Assembly (NCBI GenBank): GCA_018136815.1
Contig: CM030944.1
Coordinates: 2,767,834 to 2,831,833 of the forward strand
Reading direction: 5' to 3'
DNA: 64,000 bases
Source: Isochrysis galbana
Taxonomy: Eukaryota > Haptophyta > Isochrysidales > Isochrysidaceae
The translations under genes were made by a program, and so were the position numbers. The first letter of the stretch is position 1, and each line of letters opens with the position of its first letter. Shown here piece by piece: positions 34,098 to 44,671 of the stretch. The notes beneath the pieces were generated by a model. That model was not told the origin of the DNA and searched no databases. It saw nothing but the letters and a program-made list of their open reading frames with translations.

Positions 34098-35092
34098 TTG
34101 GGTGGCGAGGTCCGTGATACGTGCGAGGACGGCCTTCTGGTTCTCCATGTAGAGTTTGCCAGCTGCTCAACGCACTTGCACCATGGGACTCGTTTCAGCG
34201 TACGCGACCGCCTCGGAGCGAGATCGCGTCCTTTCCCTCGCGGAGCGCGGAGAGAGACCCCCACGGAACATCCTGGGACCGGAGAATGTTTTGGACGAAA
34301 CTTCCCTCCGTCGGCCGAGGAGAGGAGGGCGGAGAGAGAGAGAGAGAGAGAGTCTCGCAGAGCGACTGCAGAACAAGAAGTCGAAGTCATGCCGGTTTAT
34401 CACCTTAAACAAGCCAACAATTATAGTAACAGCAAAAACAAAATTCGAATCGCAAATTTCGAGACCAAAATCTGCGCAAACCTGGACTTGAGACCATGGG
34501 AATCCGAATCTGTGTGTCTTGTGCGTCAGTGGCAACACGGGGAACTGTTCAATTGTAATTGTGAGCGCGTACACGAGACCGACTCAGCACGAACGGCCCA
34601 AGCGGGCATGGGAAGACAACCCAAAAAAAGGATAGACGTCGGCGACTTAAGGCCCGTGTTCAATATAAGTGACAAAGGTGGGCTCAAACCCAGCGTGGAG
34701 CTAGCCGAGCTAGGCACCAAGCTGAGGATTGCGCACGCCATCCAAGAAACCGAAGAGCGGGGCGAAGAGGACGAATAAAACACCAACACATCCGGCAAGG
34801 GAGGACAGCGCTGGAAGCGACGCGACCTAGACGAGACCCAACCGACAAAGCAAGGCCGAGAGAACAAGACATGCGTGGAAGAAACACCAAAAGGCCTGCC
34901 CAAACACCACACTCCAAACCAGACCTCAGGTAGTGCACCGAGGTCGGACCCCGGAAACCAAAGAAAAAGGAACGAAGGGGGGCAGGGGAGGAGGTGGAGA
35001 GAGGGAAGTTAAGGGCGATGGGGATAGAGGGGGAGAGTCCTGTAGACGGTAGGTGTGTAGCCCTGAATCTTCAGATGATTTTTTTTTAGTGC
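34098..35092 (+). mobile_element. T-tract-ended element with a conserved C-terminal ORF (copy 2)
   Basis: An open frame 34098-34778 ends in MGRQPKKRIDVGDLRPVFN and an acidic tail (AIQETEERGEEDE). Against the copy at 19.6 kb the shared peptide differs mainly by synonymous codons. Just upstream, AACCTGGACTTGAG and GAATCCGAATCTG also occur at 47329, tying this ORF to the Ser/Pro-rich ORF there. The tail has GAAAAAGGAACGAAGGGGGG and ends GAATCTTCAGATGA plus nine T at about 35092. The 5' half of the frame, with an AGAGAG run, may not be original coding sequence. Confidence 0.62.
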
Positions 35093-35489
35093 CCGGTGTA
35101 GGGGGGCGCAGAGCGCCCCCATTGCCCCATATTTTAACAATAGGTTGGTTCGGCAGAACCAAGCATCGAGGCCGTGTTTCCATATATATATATGGATTCC
35201 ATAGTCCATAGTCCATAGTGCCTTCCTCGCTTAAGTATAAGTAATAAACCTACTTTTATAAGTGGGGGTCAATGGGGGCCTCGCGCCCCCCTCTCTCCAT
35301 CGCGGACAACCCCCGGGGTGGGCCCGTACATTCAACCCCAGCCCCTGCCCTCTGGCAGGGGCAGGGCACTCAACAAGACAGCCCAGACCCCCAGTGGGCG
35401 CGGGCCGCGAGCCGCACTCCAACGCCCGCATTGGGCCTGCCCTCGAGCTGACTCCCCCCCTGTCCCTGGTCGCCAGGCATACAGGGGCC

Positions 35490-35887
35490 CCTGGGAGCCC
35501 GGATGGGACAACAGGTACAAGGTCAACAGGTTTCGGGGGCCTATTCCTATTAAGAGGACCTATTGACAGGTCGCAATAGGTCCGTAACAGGTCAAAATAA
35601 AACTCATTTTACTAATATTATAGATGTATGAGTATGTGATGTACATTATGAATATGATTGGCTTCTGACTTCTCAGCTAAGTTACTAGGGAGAGGAAGGG
35701 ATCCGAGATGATTTGGGTTTGGCTACGATAGCGGTACCTATAGTATAGGCCTATAGCCACGCGCGAGGCGAGAATATTGAAAGTTTTTTTTTTACCTATT
35801 ACCTATTAACAGGTAACAGGTCTGGTAGGCCTCTTGACCTCTTAATAGAACCTATTAGAAGCCTATTGTCCCATCTGGGCCTGGGAG
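35490..35887. mobile_element. hAT-like MITE with perfect 8-bp target duplication (element E)
   Basis: Element 35498-35879 is bounded by CCTGGGAG at 35490-35497 and again at 35880-35887. The termini CCCGGATGGGACAACAGG and CCTATTGTCCCATCTGGG are inverted repeats with two mismatches. The interior iterates ACAGGT and CCTATT words. It lies inside the diverged GC-rich element and itself contains a T-tract-ended fragment at 35690-35797, so three insertions are nested. No transposase is encoded. Confidence 0.85.
35690..35797 (+). repeat. T-tract-ended family D fragment (copy 1)
   Basis: Contains GGAAGGGATCCGAGATG, a short variable part, and CCACGCGCGAGGCGAGAATATT followed by a T-run (only part of each match is quoted). 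Copies at 40027-40433 and 61628-61797 share it. Confidence 0.65.
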
Positions 35888-36050
35888 GCTCCCATGACCA
35901 GCGTGGCAAGCGTGGGAGAGGCAGGGGGGGCCAGGGGCTGAGCCCCAGCCTTCACTGCCCCCTGAGCTGCCCTGCGGGCCCTCTGGGAGCCCCCACAGAA
36001 CCTCTGAGAGCAGGCCAGGGCGCGCGCATGGCGACGCGCCACAGGGACGA

Positions 36051-37154
36051 CGCGGGGTGAGAGTGGAGAGAGGGAGAGGGGGGATTTTGCACCCCCCCCG
36101 ACGGAGTGCGGTGAGAAACAGGCCCTGTTTGCGTTAGCAAACGGGTAGGGGGCGGCTGGCGACAGGAGGGAGAGAGAAGGGAGAGACCCAAGGTCGAGGA
36201 GAGTACCCTAGGAGTGGCACAGGTTACTCGAGTCGCGGCCACTTATTTCTCGAGGATCGCTCACGGCGCGAGCTGGTAAGGGCCGTTCCCCTTTGTTGAC
36301 GAGAGTTCCCCCCCCCCCCCCCCCCCGGTGCTTTTTCCCGGAGAGTCGGCCGGCGTCGACCGGACCGCCTCAATGGGTTTTCCCTCATTCTAACTTGTGG
36401 GGAGTTAGAATGGGAGCCGGGGGCCTGCGAGGGGGGAGATGTGGAGGGGTGCATAGGTGTATGTATCTGTGGCATCAACACGCGTCAAGGTGTACGGGCA
36501 GGTGCACTGAGGGTTGTCGTGTTAGTACCGGGCTAGTGAGAGTAGTGGTACTAATGCTCAGTTAGATTATTATCGCTTAAGTATAAGTAGTTTAGTATCC
36601 ATTTCCATTTGCCATTTGCCATTTGGCTTGAAGTGCTTTTACGTCAGCCGGCCAGTTCAGGAGCCCTAGCCCCAATGTCCTAGTAGTCGCGCTTTTTCCG
36701 TGCGATATAGCGTAATATGGGTATGCTCCTCCAACCGCGCACACCCCCATCGCGGGGTAGGGGCTCCGTTGACGATGAAGGCTACGGACCACAGCACTAA
36801 GGTTCTACTCGCACAACAAGAAAAAAACTCCAACGGGCCCTCTCCTACTCCGACCGAGAGGTTCCTCCTCGCCTTCTCATCTTGGCGCGCTGTGTCGGCC
36901 GAGAAGAAAACGAAGAGGGGGGGGGGGGGGGGGAGCTCGGCCCGAGCTCCCTCCCTTCTCCCTCTCCCTCTCCCTTGGCCTTTCTTCTCTATTTAAGGTA
37001 ATCTCCTCTCTCCTCTCCTCCTTCGTCTCTCTCCTCTCTCCTCACTCCTCTCACTCCTCTCTCCCCTCTCCCCTCTCCTCTCTCCTCCCATCTCTCCTCT
37101 CTCTCCTCTCCCTTCTCACCTCTCTCAGCCCCCCTCTCTCCTCTCTCCTCTCGC
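36051..37154. other. Gene-free region with C-tract, dispersed repeat and pyrimidine leader
   Basis: C-tract at about 36308-36327, CCATTTG tandem words near 36600, the dispersed repeat at about 36722-36826 shared with 6105-6210, a G-tract near 36918, and an almost pure C/T stretch from about 37000 to 37150 that leads into the next start codon. Confidence 0.5.
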
Positions 37155-39566
37155 ATGCTGGCTCTCCGCCGCCCCTCCTCCGCCCTCGGCTGCGCCGGGT
37201 TGGGCGTGGCGCGGCGATGGGCAGGCGGCGCGGCTGAGCTGCGCAAGACGCCGCTACACTCCGCGCACGTCGCCCTCGGAGCCAAGATGGCCGCCTTCGG
37301 AGGCTGGGACATGCCGATCCAGTGAGTGGCGCCGCCGCCTCTCTCTCTCTCTCCCTGTCCCTCTCCCCTCTCCCCTCCTCGCTCTCTCTCTCTCCCTCCA
37401 GCCCCCCCCACCACCCCCGCTCCCCGCGCGCGCGATCTACCACCCCCTCCCCACCCTTGCTCTCTCTCCGTCCCTTCGTCCCTTCGTCCCTCGCCCCCCC
37501 CCTCCTCTTGTCGGATTGACGTCTTGCCTACATGCCCTCCTGTCCTCCTCCCTCTTTGCCCTCTCCTTCTCGCTCTCGCTATCCCCCCCCTCGTCGTCGG
37601 GCACGTGCACATTCGCACCCGCGCGCACACACATGTCATTTGCCGTCTAGTGAGCGGGTGCACACTCGAGTGAATGCCAACTCTGCGCACCCTCTCTCTC
37701 TCCTCTCACGTGCGAGCCTCCTCGCCTCCTCACAAGCTTCCCACCTTTGCAAACACTCTGCTGGTTCACAGGTATCCTGAAGGAATTATGAAGAGCCACC
37801 TGCACACACGCGAGTCGGCTGGCCTGTTCGACGTCTCACATATGCTCGGCGTCGTTGTCCGCGGCGCGGACCGCGTTGCCTTCATGGAATCGCTCTGTGT
37901 GGCTGACTTGCAGGCGCTACCTGCGGGCATGGGGACCCTTTCGGTTCTCACCAACGAGTCCGGCGGCGTTATCGACGACATGATCGTCACCAATGCTGGG
38001 GATCACCTCTACATGGTGATCAACGCCGGGCACGAGGACAAGGATTTGCCCCATATGGAGGAGCACCTGAAGAAGTTCGTCGCGTCAGGAAAGGTAGCTG
38101 GACTCCTACGTTGGATGTAGCGGACATTCACGTGCTGCGCATCGCAGACTCACTGGAGCGGTTCATGCCTGCTGCTCTATAGGACTGCTCGATTGAGAGT
38201 CTGCCGAAAAACGGCATCCTGGCGCTGCAAGGACCCAAGGCGGCCTCCGTGCTCCAGTCGCTCACCAAGGCTGACGTGTCCCAGATGGCTTTTATGTCAG
38301 CGCAGAAGATGGATGTGTGTGCCCTCTACCTGCGTCTCCTGCTGCTTGTATGGCAGCAGGCACCGAGCATCTTAAGCACCGCTTGTCATGCTCTGGGAAG
38401 CGGGTGGCTGGGTGGGTGCCGCCGCACGAATTACGAGTATCACCATTTGCCCCAGAGTGTGACCGCTTCTTGTTATCTGCATGCGCAGGTTTGCGGCATC
38501 GAGTGCTTCGTTGCTCGCTCAGGCTACACTGGCGAGGACGGCTTTGAGATTGCAGTGCCGCCGGGCTCTGGACCTAACCACCAGGTCACTACTATCTGGT
38601 GTGACGCGCTCGCACTGTTATCTGAGCTCGCTCTCACGTTGGTACTCTCGCCTTGGGCCGGGGATGCAGAGGCGGCGAGACCACCGAGCATGCCAACTGA
38701 CTGCCTCGTCATTGAATAGGTCCACTCTTCTTGATAAGCCCGAAGTGATGCCAGTTGGTCTGGGCGCGCGCGACTCGTTGCGCTTGGAAGCTGGCCTTTG
38801 CTTGTACGGCAATGACCTCGACGACACCACTTCGCCCATCGAGGGCACCCTTACGTGAGCGTTGCGCTTGCCTATTTTCCACACCACTACAAGCGGCTCT
38901 TGCCTCGCTACCGAGACTGGCATCATTTCCTGCCTGAGCCCCCGATGCTGGCGCTGTGTGTTTGCCTATCCCTTTTTTCAGTTGGGTTGTCGCTAAGCGC
39001 AGGCGAACGGAGGACGGCTCCTTCGTCGGCTCCGAGAGGATCCTCAAGTAAGCTTCGCTTACCGCTTCTACGCACGGGCCGCCGCCGCGATCGCATCTGC
39101 ATGTCATAGATCAAACGCTAGAGCGGTTGGGTCCTTCGACTTGGACGCAGCCATCTCGTTACACTGACCACACGTGGCCGCGCCAACCTTGCAGGGAGTT
39201 TCGCGAGAAGTCGCGGGCTCGTGCGCGCTGCGGCTTTGTCGTTGAGAGCGGTGCCCCCGTCCGTGAAGGCACCATGGTGAGTTCCTTTGCTCATGCCAAG
39301 GCTTCGGGGCGCCTCAGAGCGCCGGCCCACGCTCACCATTATGAACTCCACACTCGCAGATCCTCGATTCCTCTGGAACCGAGGTGGGCAAGGTGACGTC
39401 GGGTGGCTTCTCTCCTTGCCTGAAGAAGGGCATCGGCATGTGCTACGTGCCACCTGCGCTCGCCAAGGCGGGCACCGAGCTATCGGTTTCCGTCCGTGGC
39501 AAGCAGCAAAAGATCGTGGTGACGAAGATGCCCTTCGTCCCGCAGAACTATTATCGCGGCCCGTGA
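37155..39566 (+). CDS. gcvT: Glycine cleavage system T-protein (aminomethyltransferase), 8 exons
   Basis: Transfers the methylene group of glycine from lipoyl H-protein to tetrahydrofolate in the mitochondrial glycine decarboxylase complex, which serves photorespiration in algae. Exons: 37155-37321, 37772-38093, 38183-38314, 38489-38598, 38720-38854, 38982-39047, 39195-39276, 39360-39566, which close to 406 residues. The start gives an Arg-rich mitochondrial presequence ([13 protein letters not shown] ... ARRWAGG), then [42 protein letters not shown] with the folate-site Asp, [54 protein letters not shown], and the C-terminal barrel ([20 protein letters not shown]). Length and motif order match the family. 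Exon 4 is extended to 38598 because only that donor keeps the phase with exon 5. Confidence 0.95.
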
Positions 39567-40026
39567 AGGCATCGGTGCACTGCTGCCAAATGCCATGGGG
39601 TAGATGCGCTCCCGGCAGCCATCTCAACCCCCATTCAATCCACTAGCCGAGTGATCTTCATGGATGTACCGTGTTGATTGACACAAGAAGTTACCAGCCC
39701 CCCCAACCGCTTTCCCACCATTTCCATGGCCTGATTGCCTACCATGGTCGATGGCCCTACAATCTCCATTGCGAGGCCACATGCTGCAGGCAATGGTTGA
39801 GAGCATCGCCACAACTTGGCACTTGACATGCTACATATGCAATTAGTGTGTCCAGATGGGTTTGCAGTGCACGCACTGCACCACATGGAAGAGGCCGCAC
39901 GCGTTGTAGCTTCCGATGCCGCTTTTCAGGATTGGAGCGGAAAGGCTGGGGGTCTACGGTGAGAGAGGCGCAATAGTTGCGACGGCCACGCGACTTTAGC
40001 TTTTAGTCTGCACGTAATCTAAAATA
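39567..40026. other. 3' flank of the T-protein gene, nothing recognised
   Basis: No ORF with supporting features and no repeat shared elsewhere in the window that I can see. Confidence 0.4.
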
Positions 40027-40433
40027 GTGATGGGGGAGGCTGGGTTAAAAAAAACTCTTGTTGATCCGGAGGCCCACATTTTTTATCGTCGAACCGGGGG
40101 AAGATTTCTCCTCGTCTCTCTCCCCGCTCGAATCCGAATCCGAGGCAGAGCGATGGCGACCGGCCCGCTTGACAGGCCGACCTTCGCCGCGCTCCAGCGA
40201 GAGCACGCACGCCGGTGGTCAGCACAGGAGGAGGAAGACGGGAACAGAGACCACTGGGGGCCAGTGCAACCCGCCCAGCCCAGGTCCCCCCCGCAGCCTG
40301 GGCCCCTAAGTAGAGCACGAGGGGAGTTGCCGCAAGGCGGGAAGTGAGGGAGAGGAAGGGAAATGGGCGTGGCTACAGTAGCTAATAACCCCATAGCCAC
40401 GCGCGAGGCGAGAATATTAAAAGGTTTTTTTGT
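40027..40433 (+). mobile_element. T-tract-ended family D, longest copy
   Basis: An open frame to 40347 includes MATGPLDRPTFAALQREHAR and ends PLSRARGELPQGGK. The tail has CCCCTAAGTAGAGCACGA and GAGGCGAGAATATT plus a T-run. The 61.6-kb copy shares the CCCCTAAGTAGAGCACGA block in the same frame; the 35.7-kb copy shares only the tail. Whether the ORF is functional is unclear. Confidence 0.55.
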
Positions 40434-40529
40434 TGGCCCTGTTCGCAGCTCAACTTAAGCAGTGAAACCTCATGCACATGCGCCATGCTTGCTAGGGCGT
40501 TCTTGTCTTCCTACGTACCTGCCGCCCAG

Positions 40530-40610
40530 CCAAAAATATCAGTGTTCTAGAGCCTAGAGCCCCCTCAGCCCACTGAAAGCACCCAAAAATATCACGTTTT
40601 TACGCAACTA
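40530..40610 (+). repeat. Short dispersed repeat (relative of 4120-4200)
   Basis: CCCAGCCAAAAATAT ... CACCCAAAAATATC ... CGTTTTTA matches 4120-4200 on the same strand, with moderate similarity. Confidence 0.5.
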
Positions 40611-40628
40611 CTAGGGTGAACAGTACTT

Positions 40629-40634
40629 TATAAA
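40629..40634 (+). promoter_or_regulatory. TATA box upstream of the hydrolase gene
   Basis: TATAAA 46 bp before the ATG at 40680, in an otherwise GC-rich context. The spacing fits a start site with a short 5' UTR. Confidence 0.5.
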
Positions 40635-40679
40635 GAGGGAGCTGGCTGGTTGTGTCCAGAAGTCGTGTGGCGTGCGGCG

Positions 40680-41883
40680 ATGGCGCTCCCCTCGATGGGG
40701 ACTCCTCTTGTCTACGGCCCGTCTGCGGGGCGTGCTCACGTGGCGACGGTGATCGTGCTGCACTGCTTCACTTGGAGTGCCCGTGAGATGGCGGCACACC
40801 GCTTGCCGCGCCTGCGTGCCGCGTTGCCCCGCTCGCTACTGCAGCGGACGCGGCTCGTCTTTCTCTGCGCTCCGCAGCGGCCCATCTCGTGCTTTGCGGG
40901 GCGGCCGAGACAGTACGCCTGGCACGATTACTTCACAGATCACGGGGGTGTCGAGGGTAGGCCCAACCTGGAGGAGGAGATCGATCTGGACCATCTGCGC
41001 TGGAGCCGAGCACAAGTCCATGAGGCGATTGACAGGGAGGCAGCGCTGCTTGGAGAGGCCGGGCTCAGCAGGATCGCCCTGGTTGGAGAGTCGCAGGGCG
41101 CATGCGTCGCACTTGATGCCGCGCTCAGCTATCCGTCCGGTCTCTTGGGTGGCGTCTTCTCCTCCTATGGAATGCTCTACTCGCACAGCGAGGCGCCACC
41201 TGAGAAACGTGACCAGCCAATTGCTGCATTCATTGGGGCTGGCGACCGCTGCATTGGCGCTGGGCTGGCGCTTCGTTCGTTTAGCCGGCTTCTGGAGGCC
41301 GGGTACGCAAATGTCCGTATTGACGTCGAGCCACGTTTCAAGCACGTGCATGAGCCAGCCCCAGGTGTGCCTCAATCCCCTTCCCCCGTGGCTCCCAGAT
41401 GATGCGTTGCGCTCTCTTTCAGCATGGTTGCCATGAGAGACTGTCTGACGAATCTCCTGCTTGATACGCTCGGAAACTGTCGCAGGGGAAGTTGACGCTG
41501 AGTACGTGTCTATCGCAAACGCCTTGAATCGTTGGGGTTTTACGCCATCCGAGGAAGAAATGCGACGCGACGATACAATTCATCAAATCACAATGGATGC
41601 CACCCGCGCCAGCGACATCGGCGATGAAATCGCAAAGCCTACCGCTGTACTTGCTGAATCATCTGTTAGGACTCCTCTCTGCCCATTTGGTGACCATGGA
41701 CGTGCCTCGGAACCCACGGATGAGTTACGCGAAGGCCGCTTTGAATCCATCTCTAGAGACAATGAGCTAGATGAAGGGCCGGATGAGCTTGCTATAGAGT
41801 CGCCCGATTTGCCTTCGGATGAATTCGGAATGCTATCTTGCGACAGTGCCAACCATAGCGCAGTAGCAAATGATTCCTACTGA
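40680..41883 (+). CDS. Acyl-protein thioesterase-like alpha/beta hydrolase with a long acidic tail
   Basis: Model join(40680-41364, 41486-41883), 360 residues, phases agree. The hydrolase part has an oxyanion strand-turn (VIVLHCFTWSAREM), the nucleophile elbow GESQGACVALDAAL, an acid in AAFIGAGDRCIGAG, and a His in FKHVHEPAPG, continued after the intron by EVDAEYVSIANALNRWGF. Order and spacing match acyl-protein thioesterase/carboxylesterase proteins, which remove acyl groups from S-acylated proteins or lysolipids. The Asp block has Ile where the family normally has His-Gly, and the oxyanion motif is diverged. The last 115 residues are acidic and disordered (DDTIHQITMDATRASDIGDE ...), which is unusual for the family. 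The GXSXG fold call is firm; the substrate is not. Confidence 0.75.
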
Positions 41884-42740
41884 TTTCGTAATGCAATCAA
41901 CGGGGAACAACATTTGAATGCACCGGCATCCGGTCCTCGGAAGAACCCCCCCCCCCCCCCCACCCCTTTCCTCGGGGATGCCGGAAGTTGCGTCGACTGC
42001 CAATTTGGGCTCATATTTGCCTTCGCCTACCGCACTGAGCGTGCTGTGGGGGCAAGAGGCTAGCCCGCCCAACCCCCCTTCGTTTAGGCTGGTCTAGGCT
42101 TCAAAATGTATGAAGATAGGAGCAGTGGCGCAGAGGTGCGAGGCCCCTTGACCCCTCGCTCGCCCATCGCGCCTCTCGCGGCTCGTGGGATAGAGCAACA
42201 ACTCTAAGCTCTAAGTCTAAGCGTAAGTGCACGTCATTTAGGGTTTAGGGCGGTCAACACAGGGCTTTTAACTACTAATATGGAGGAGATGGCATTTTTG
42301 ATTTTTGACCATTCTTTAAAGGCCACAACAAACTCCCAAGTGGCCCACCTATCGCCACGAAAATCCTCGCGCAGAAAAGGGTGCGATAGCTCCCCCCTCC
42401 CCTCGCCCTCGCCTAGAAAAGGAGGGGAGGGGGGGGGCGATCGAACGCCCTCGTGGTGTGTGTGTATGAGGAGGGATATATAGTTTCTCCGCCCGTCCTC
42501 GGGTGGTTGTCGCATCCAGAGTATTTTATACTCTAGACTCTAGGCGGATGCGGTGCTTCTATCAATGTCAATGTGAGGTGTGTGTAAGTGAAGCAGTGTA
42601 AAGAAAATCGAGTGAGTTTTGTTTTCGCCAAAGAGTTGTCTAGAAGCTCCGCCGCATTGCACGTCGAATTTGCATTCGTTTGTCTCTCGTTTCATTGGTT
42701 TATGGTTTGTTTGTGCGATGTTGCGTTTGTTTTCGGATTC
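41884..42740. other. Intergenic, C-tract, no gene seen
   Basis: C-tract at about 41947-41962; AGGGCGGTCAACACAGGG near 42246 resembles other AGGGCGGTCA element-end words. GC-rich up to 42530, AT-richer afterwards. Confidence 0.4.
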
Positions 42741-43085
42741 TTGTGTCGCATTCGCGAATCGACACTCGTTAGGCTTCTCTTCGTCGTTCGGTATTATCGT
42801 TATAATTCTCTCGCTCTGCTCGTTCTCGGTCAAAAGCTTCGCTTGGACGCATAGGATCTTGGGTTGTGGAGCGCTCTCTCTCTTTCTCTCGAAGAGAAGG
42901 GAAGTTTCCCCACCCACCTTTCTTCATCCTAGGCGCCTCGCGAATAGGTTTAATTCGCTATCTTCTCCGCGTTTCTCTATCTACTTCAGTGATTGCAATC
43001 AGGTTAAATTTGCAATCTCTTCGCATCTCCCCCTTAGGCACACCGCACTTCTTTCGTCGTTATTCGATAGGTCTCTTGGTTCCGG
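42741..43085 (-). repeat. Inverted relative of the 57.4/57.9-kb direct repeats
   Basis: Reverse complement matches 57.3-57.66 kb: GTGTCGCATTCGCGAATCGA, ATTATCGTTATAATTCTCTC, GGTCAAAAGCTTCGCTTGGA and GAAACTTCCC on the other strand. Small indels not divisible by three separate the copies, so open frames across it are unlikely to be maintained. Confidence 0.75.
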
Positions 43086-43735
43086 GCAGGCCTGTTGTTT
43101 GTACTTGCGTGGTCCCTTGGCCGGTGGAGTCCGAGCTAATGTGTCTCTTCCTCACGTGACCATCGCTGGTGTGTCTCTGTGTGTGGTGCGTGTGCGGCCA
43201 AGCAAGCAGTTAAAGTTAATTACCGGACTTATGGCCTCCTCGAGCCCCAACCCGTTAACTTAACTGGTCCTCTCAGAGGCACTATCTGCCAGTCTCCAAA
43301 AGCAGCAGTTACTGGCAGTTCCTAGCTAGCCTTGGGTAGCCGCGTGCGCGCGCTGTGAGCTATGAGGAGCTGGGTGGGCCGCGCGGGCAACGACGCCAGA
43401 GGGTCAAGGTGCGGTCGGACGGTCGGACGGTCGGCCGCCCGACACGGCCCTGCATCGGGCGGGAATCAAATGCCGCAAATATAGCTCAGATATCAAGGAA
43501 CCGATCGATCCCCCCGCGGGCGCGACCGCAAATTCTTTACGGGTAGGGCGTGAGCGCGCGTGACGGAGGGGGAGAGAGAGGGGGCGAATCGTACCATTTC
43601 TTGGCGAAGATTTTCGCGGTGGCAGGTGGCCCCCCGTGGAGGTTTTTTATTGGGCATCGCTCCACGGTCAAGGCAAAATGCATCCCAACCCTTACTAGTA
43701 GTTAAAAAGCCCCTATTTGACGGCCATATCGGAGC

Positions 43736-43957
43736 GATGGGCTGGCCACGACCACGACGGGCCAGGACGAGTGACCCAGGCGAGCCTATTGGGAGGAGAG
43801 TCGGTCAGCAGGGCAGTGTGCTCCTGGTAAGCCATAAGCCATAAGGCATGCGCCAGGAAGGTGGGTGGTTCCTCCCCCATCGGTAGGAAAGATGGAGAGG
43901 GGGGGGAGGGAGCTCGTGCCCCCCCATGGGCGAACCAAGAAAGAACTTAGTTGAAAA
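43736..43957 (+). repeat. GC-rich dispersed element, 3' part (copy 3)
   Basis: GGGCTGGCCACGACCACGAC, GTCAGCAGGGCAGTGTGCTC, GGTGGTTCCTCCCCCAT, GCTCGTGCCCCCCCATGGG and GCGAACCAAG in the order found at 23420-23630. Confidence 0.75.
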
Positions 43958-44671
43958 TTTGTTTTTCCTTTGCGGCCTTTTACTAGAACTTCTACGTGTC
44001 TCAGATTCATACTGAGGCTATGGTGCATGTGTGTCCGCTGCCATTGCTGCTATGCTATGGGTAGAACGGATTGCATGCATAAAGACGAGCTACATTGCAG
44101 CGGTGTGCATGGCGGGACGGTAGAGTAGAGCATGAACGGTCTATCGTCCGCAGGCGCTCTCTCGCTCTCGAGCATCTCCGACCTGGCGCTAAGGCTTCAG
44201 CGACGATTACACCCGGTTTCCTGCAGTCGATCGACTATGAGCATGCGGATCACGAACGCACACATTTCATCTTACATGAAGTGGTCGCGATGGCTGGGCG
44301 ACGACTTGCTCTCATAAAACGTGTGCACTTGAGGCAGTTGGATGAACAGAGAACAGAGAATAAGGTGCTATAGGCATGTTAATGTGTCGGAAAAGTGGGG
44401 TCATCTTGGGATCGCCCTCAGCTTCAGCTTCGTGCCAGCAAGAAGTTGCGCGACTTGTCGAACGCCCCACTCATGTTGCAGCTCTGAGGCTGCAAGAGTG
44501 GCACGCCCCGAGGCCACATATGTCAAACGAACACGATGCGACTGCGCATGGTTGCAGTGGGTACAAGAGCAGAGGCAATGCTCGCCATCAGGCAGGCAAA
44601 AGTCGCGGACTCAGCACGGATAGCCGCTACATCTCGCTCTCATGATGATGGGGCATGTCCAAGTTGCCAGC
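43958..44671. other. No gene recognised; 3' flank of the membrane-protein gene
   Basis: Several overlapping plus-strand frames of 75-95 codons lack family features and compete with each other. Confidence 0.35.

Larger units (their letters stand above)
35225..36050 (-). repeat. Diverged GC-rich element interrupted by another element (copy 4)
   Basis: The ends match the 22757-23630 family in reverse: GGGCCTCGCGCCCCCCTCTC near 35277, and GGGAGAGGCAGGGGGGGCCA with CTGCCCCCTGAGCTG near 35912-35972. The element at 35498-35879 splits it. Confidence 0.6.

Noticed and set aside
36989-37690. A 233-codon Arg/Glu/Gly-rich minus frame
   Set aside because: It lies opposite the CT-rich leader and exon 1 of the T-protein gene and reflects GA repeats.
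42236-42252. TTTAGGGTTTAGGG, a plant-type telomere repeat
   Set aside because: Only two units, in mid-window, and it merges with the AGGGCGGTCA element-end word. Two units can occur by chance.
42619-43263. A 214-codon hydrophobic frame
   Set aside because: Related repeat copies at 57.4 and 57.9 kb differ from it by indels not divisible by three, so the frame is not maintained.
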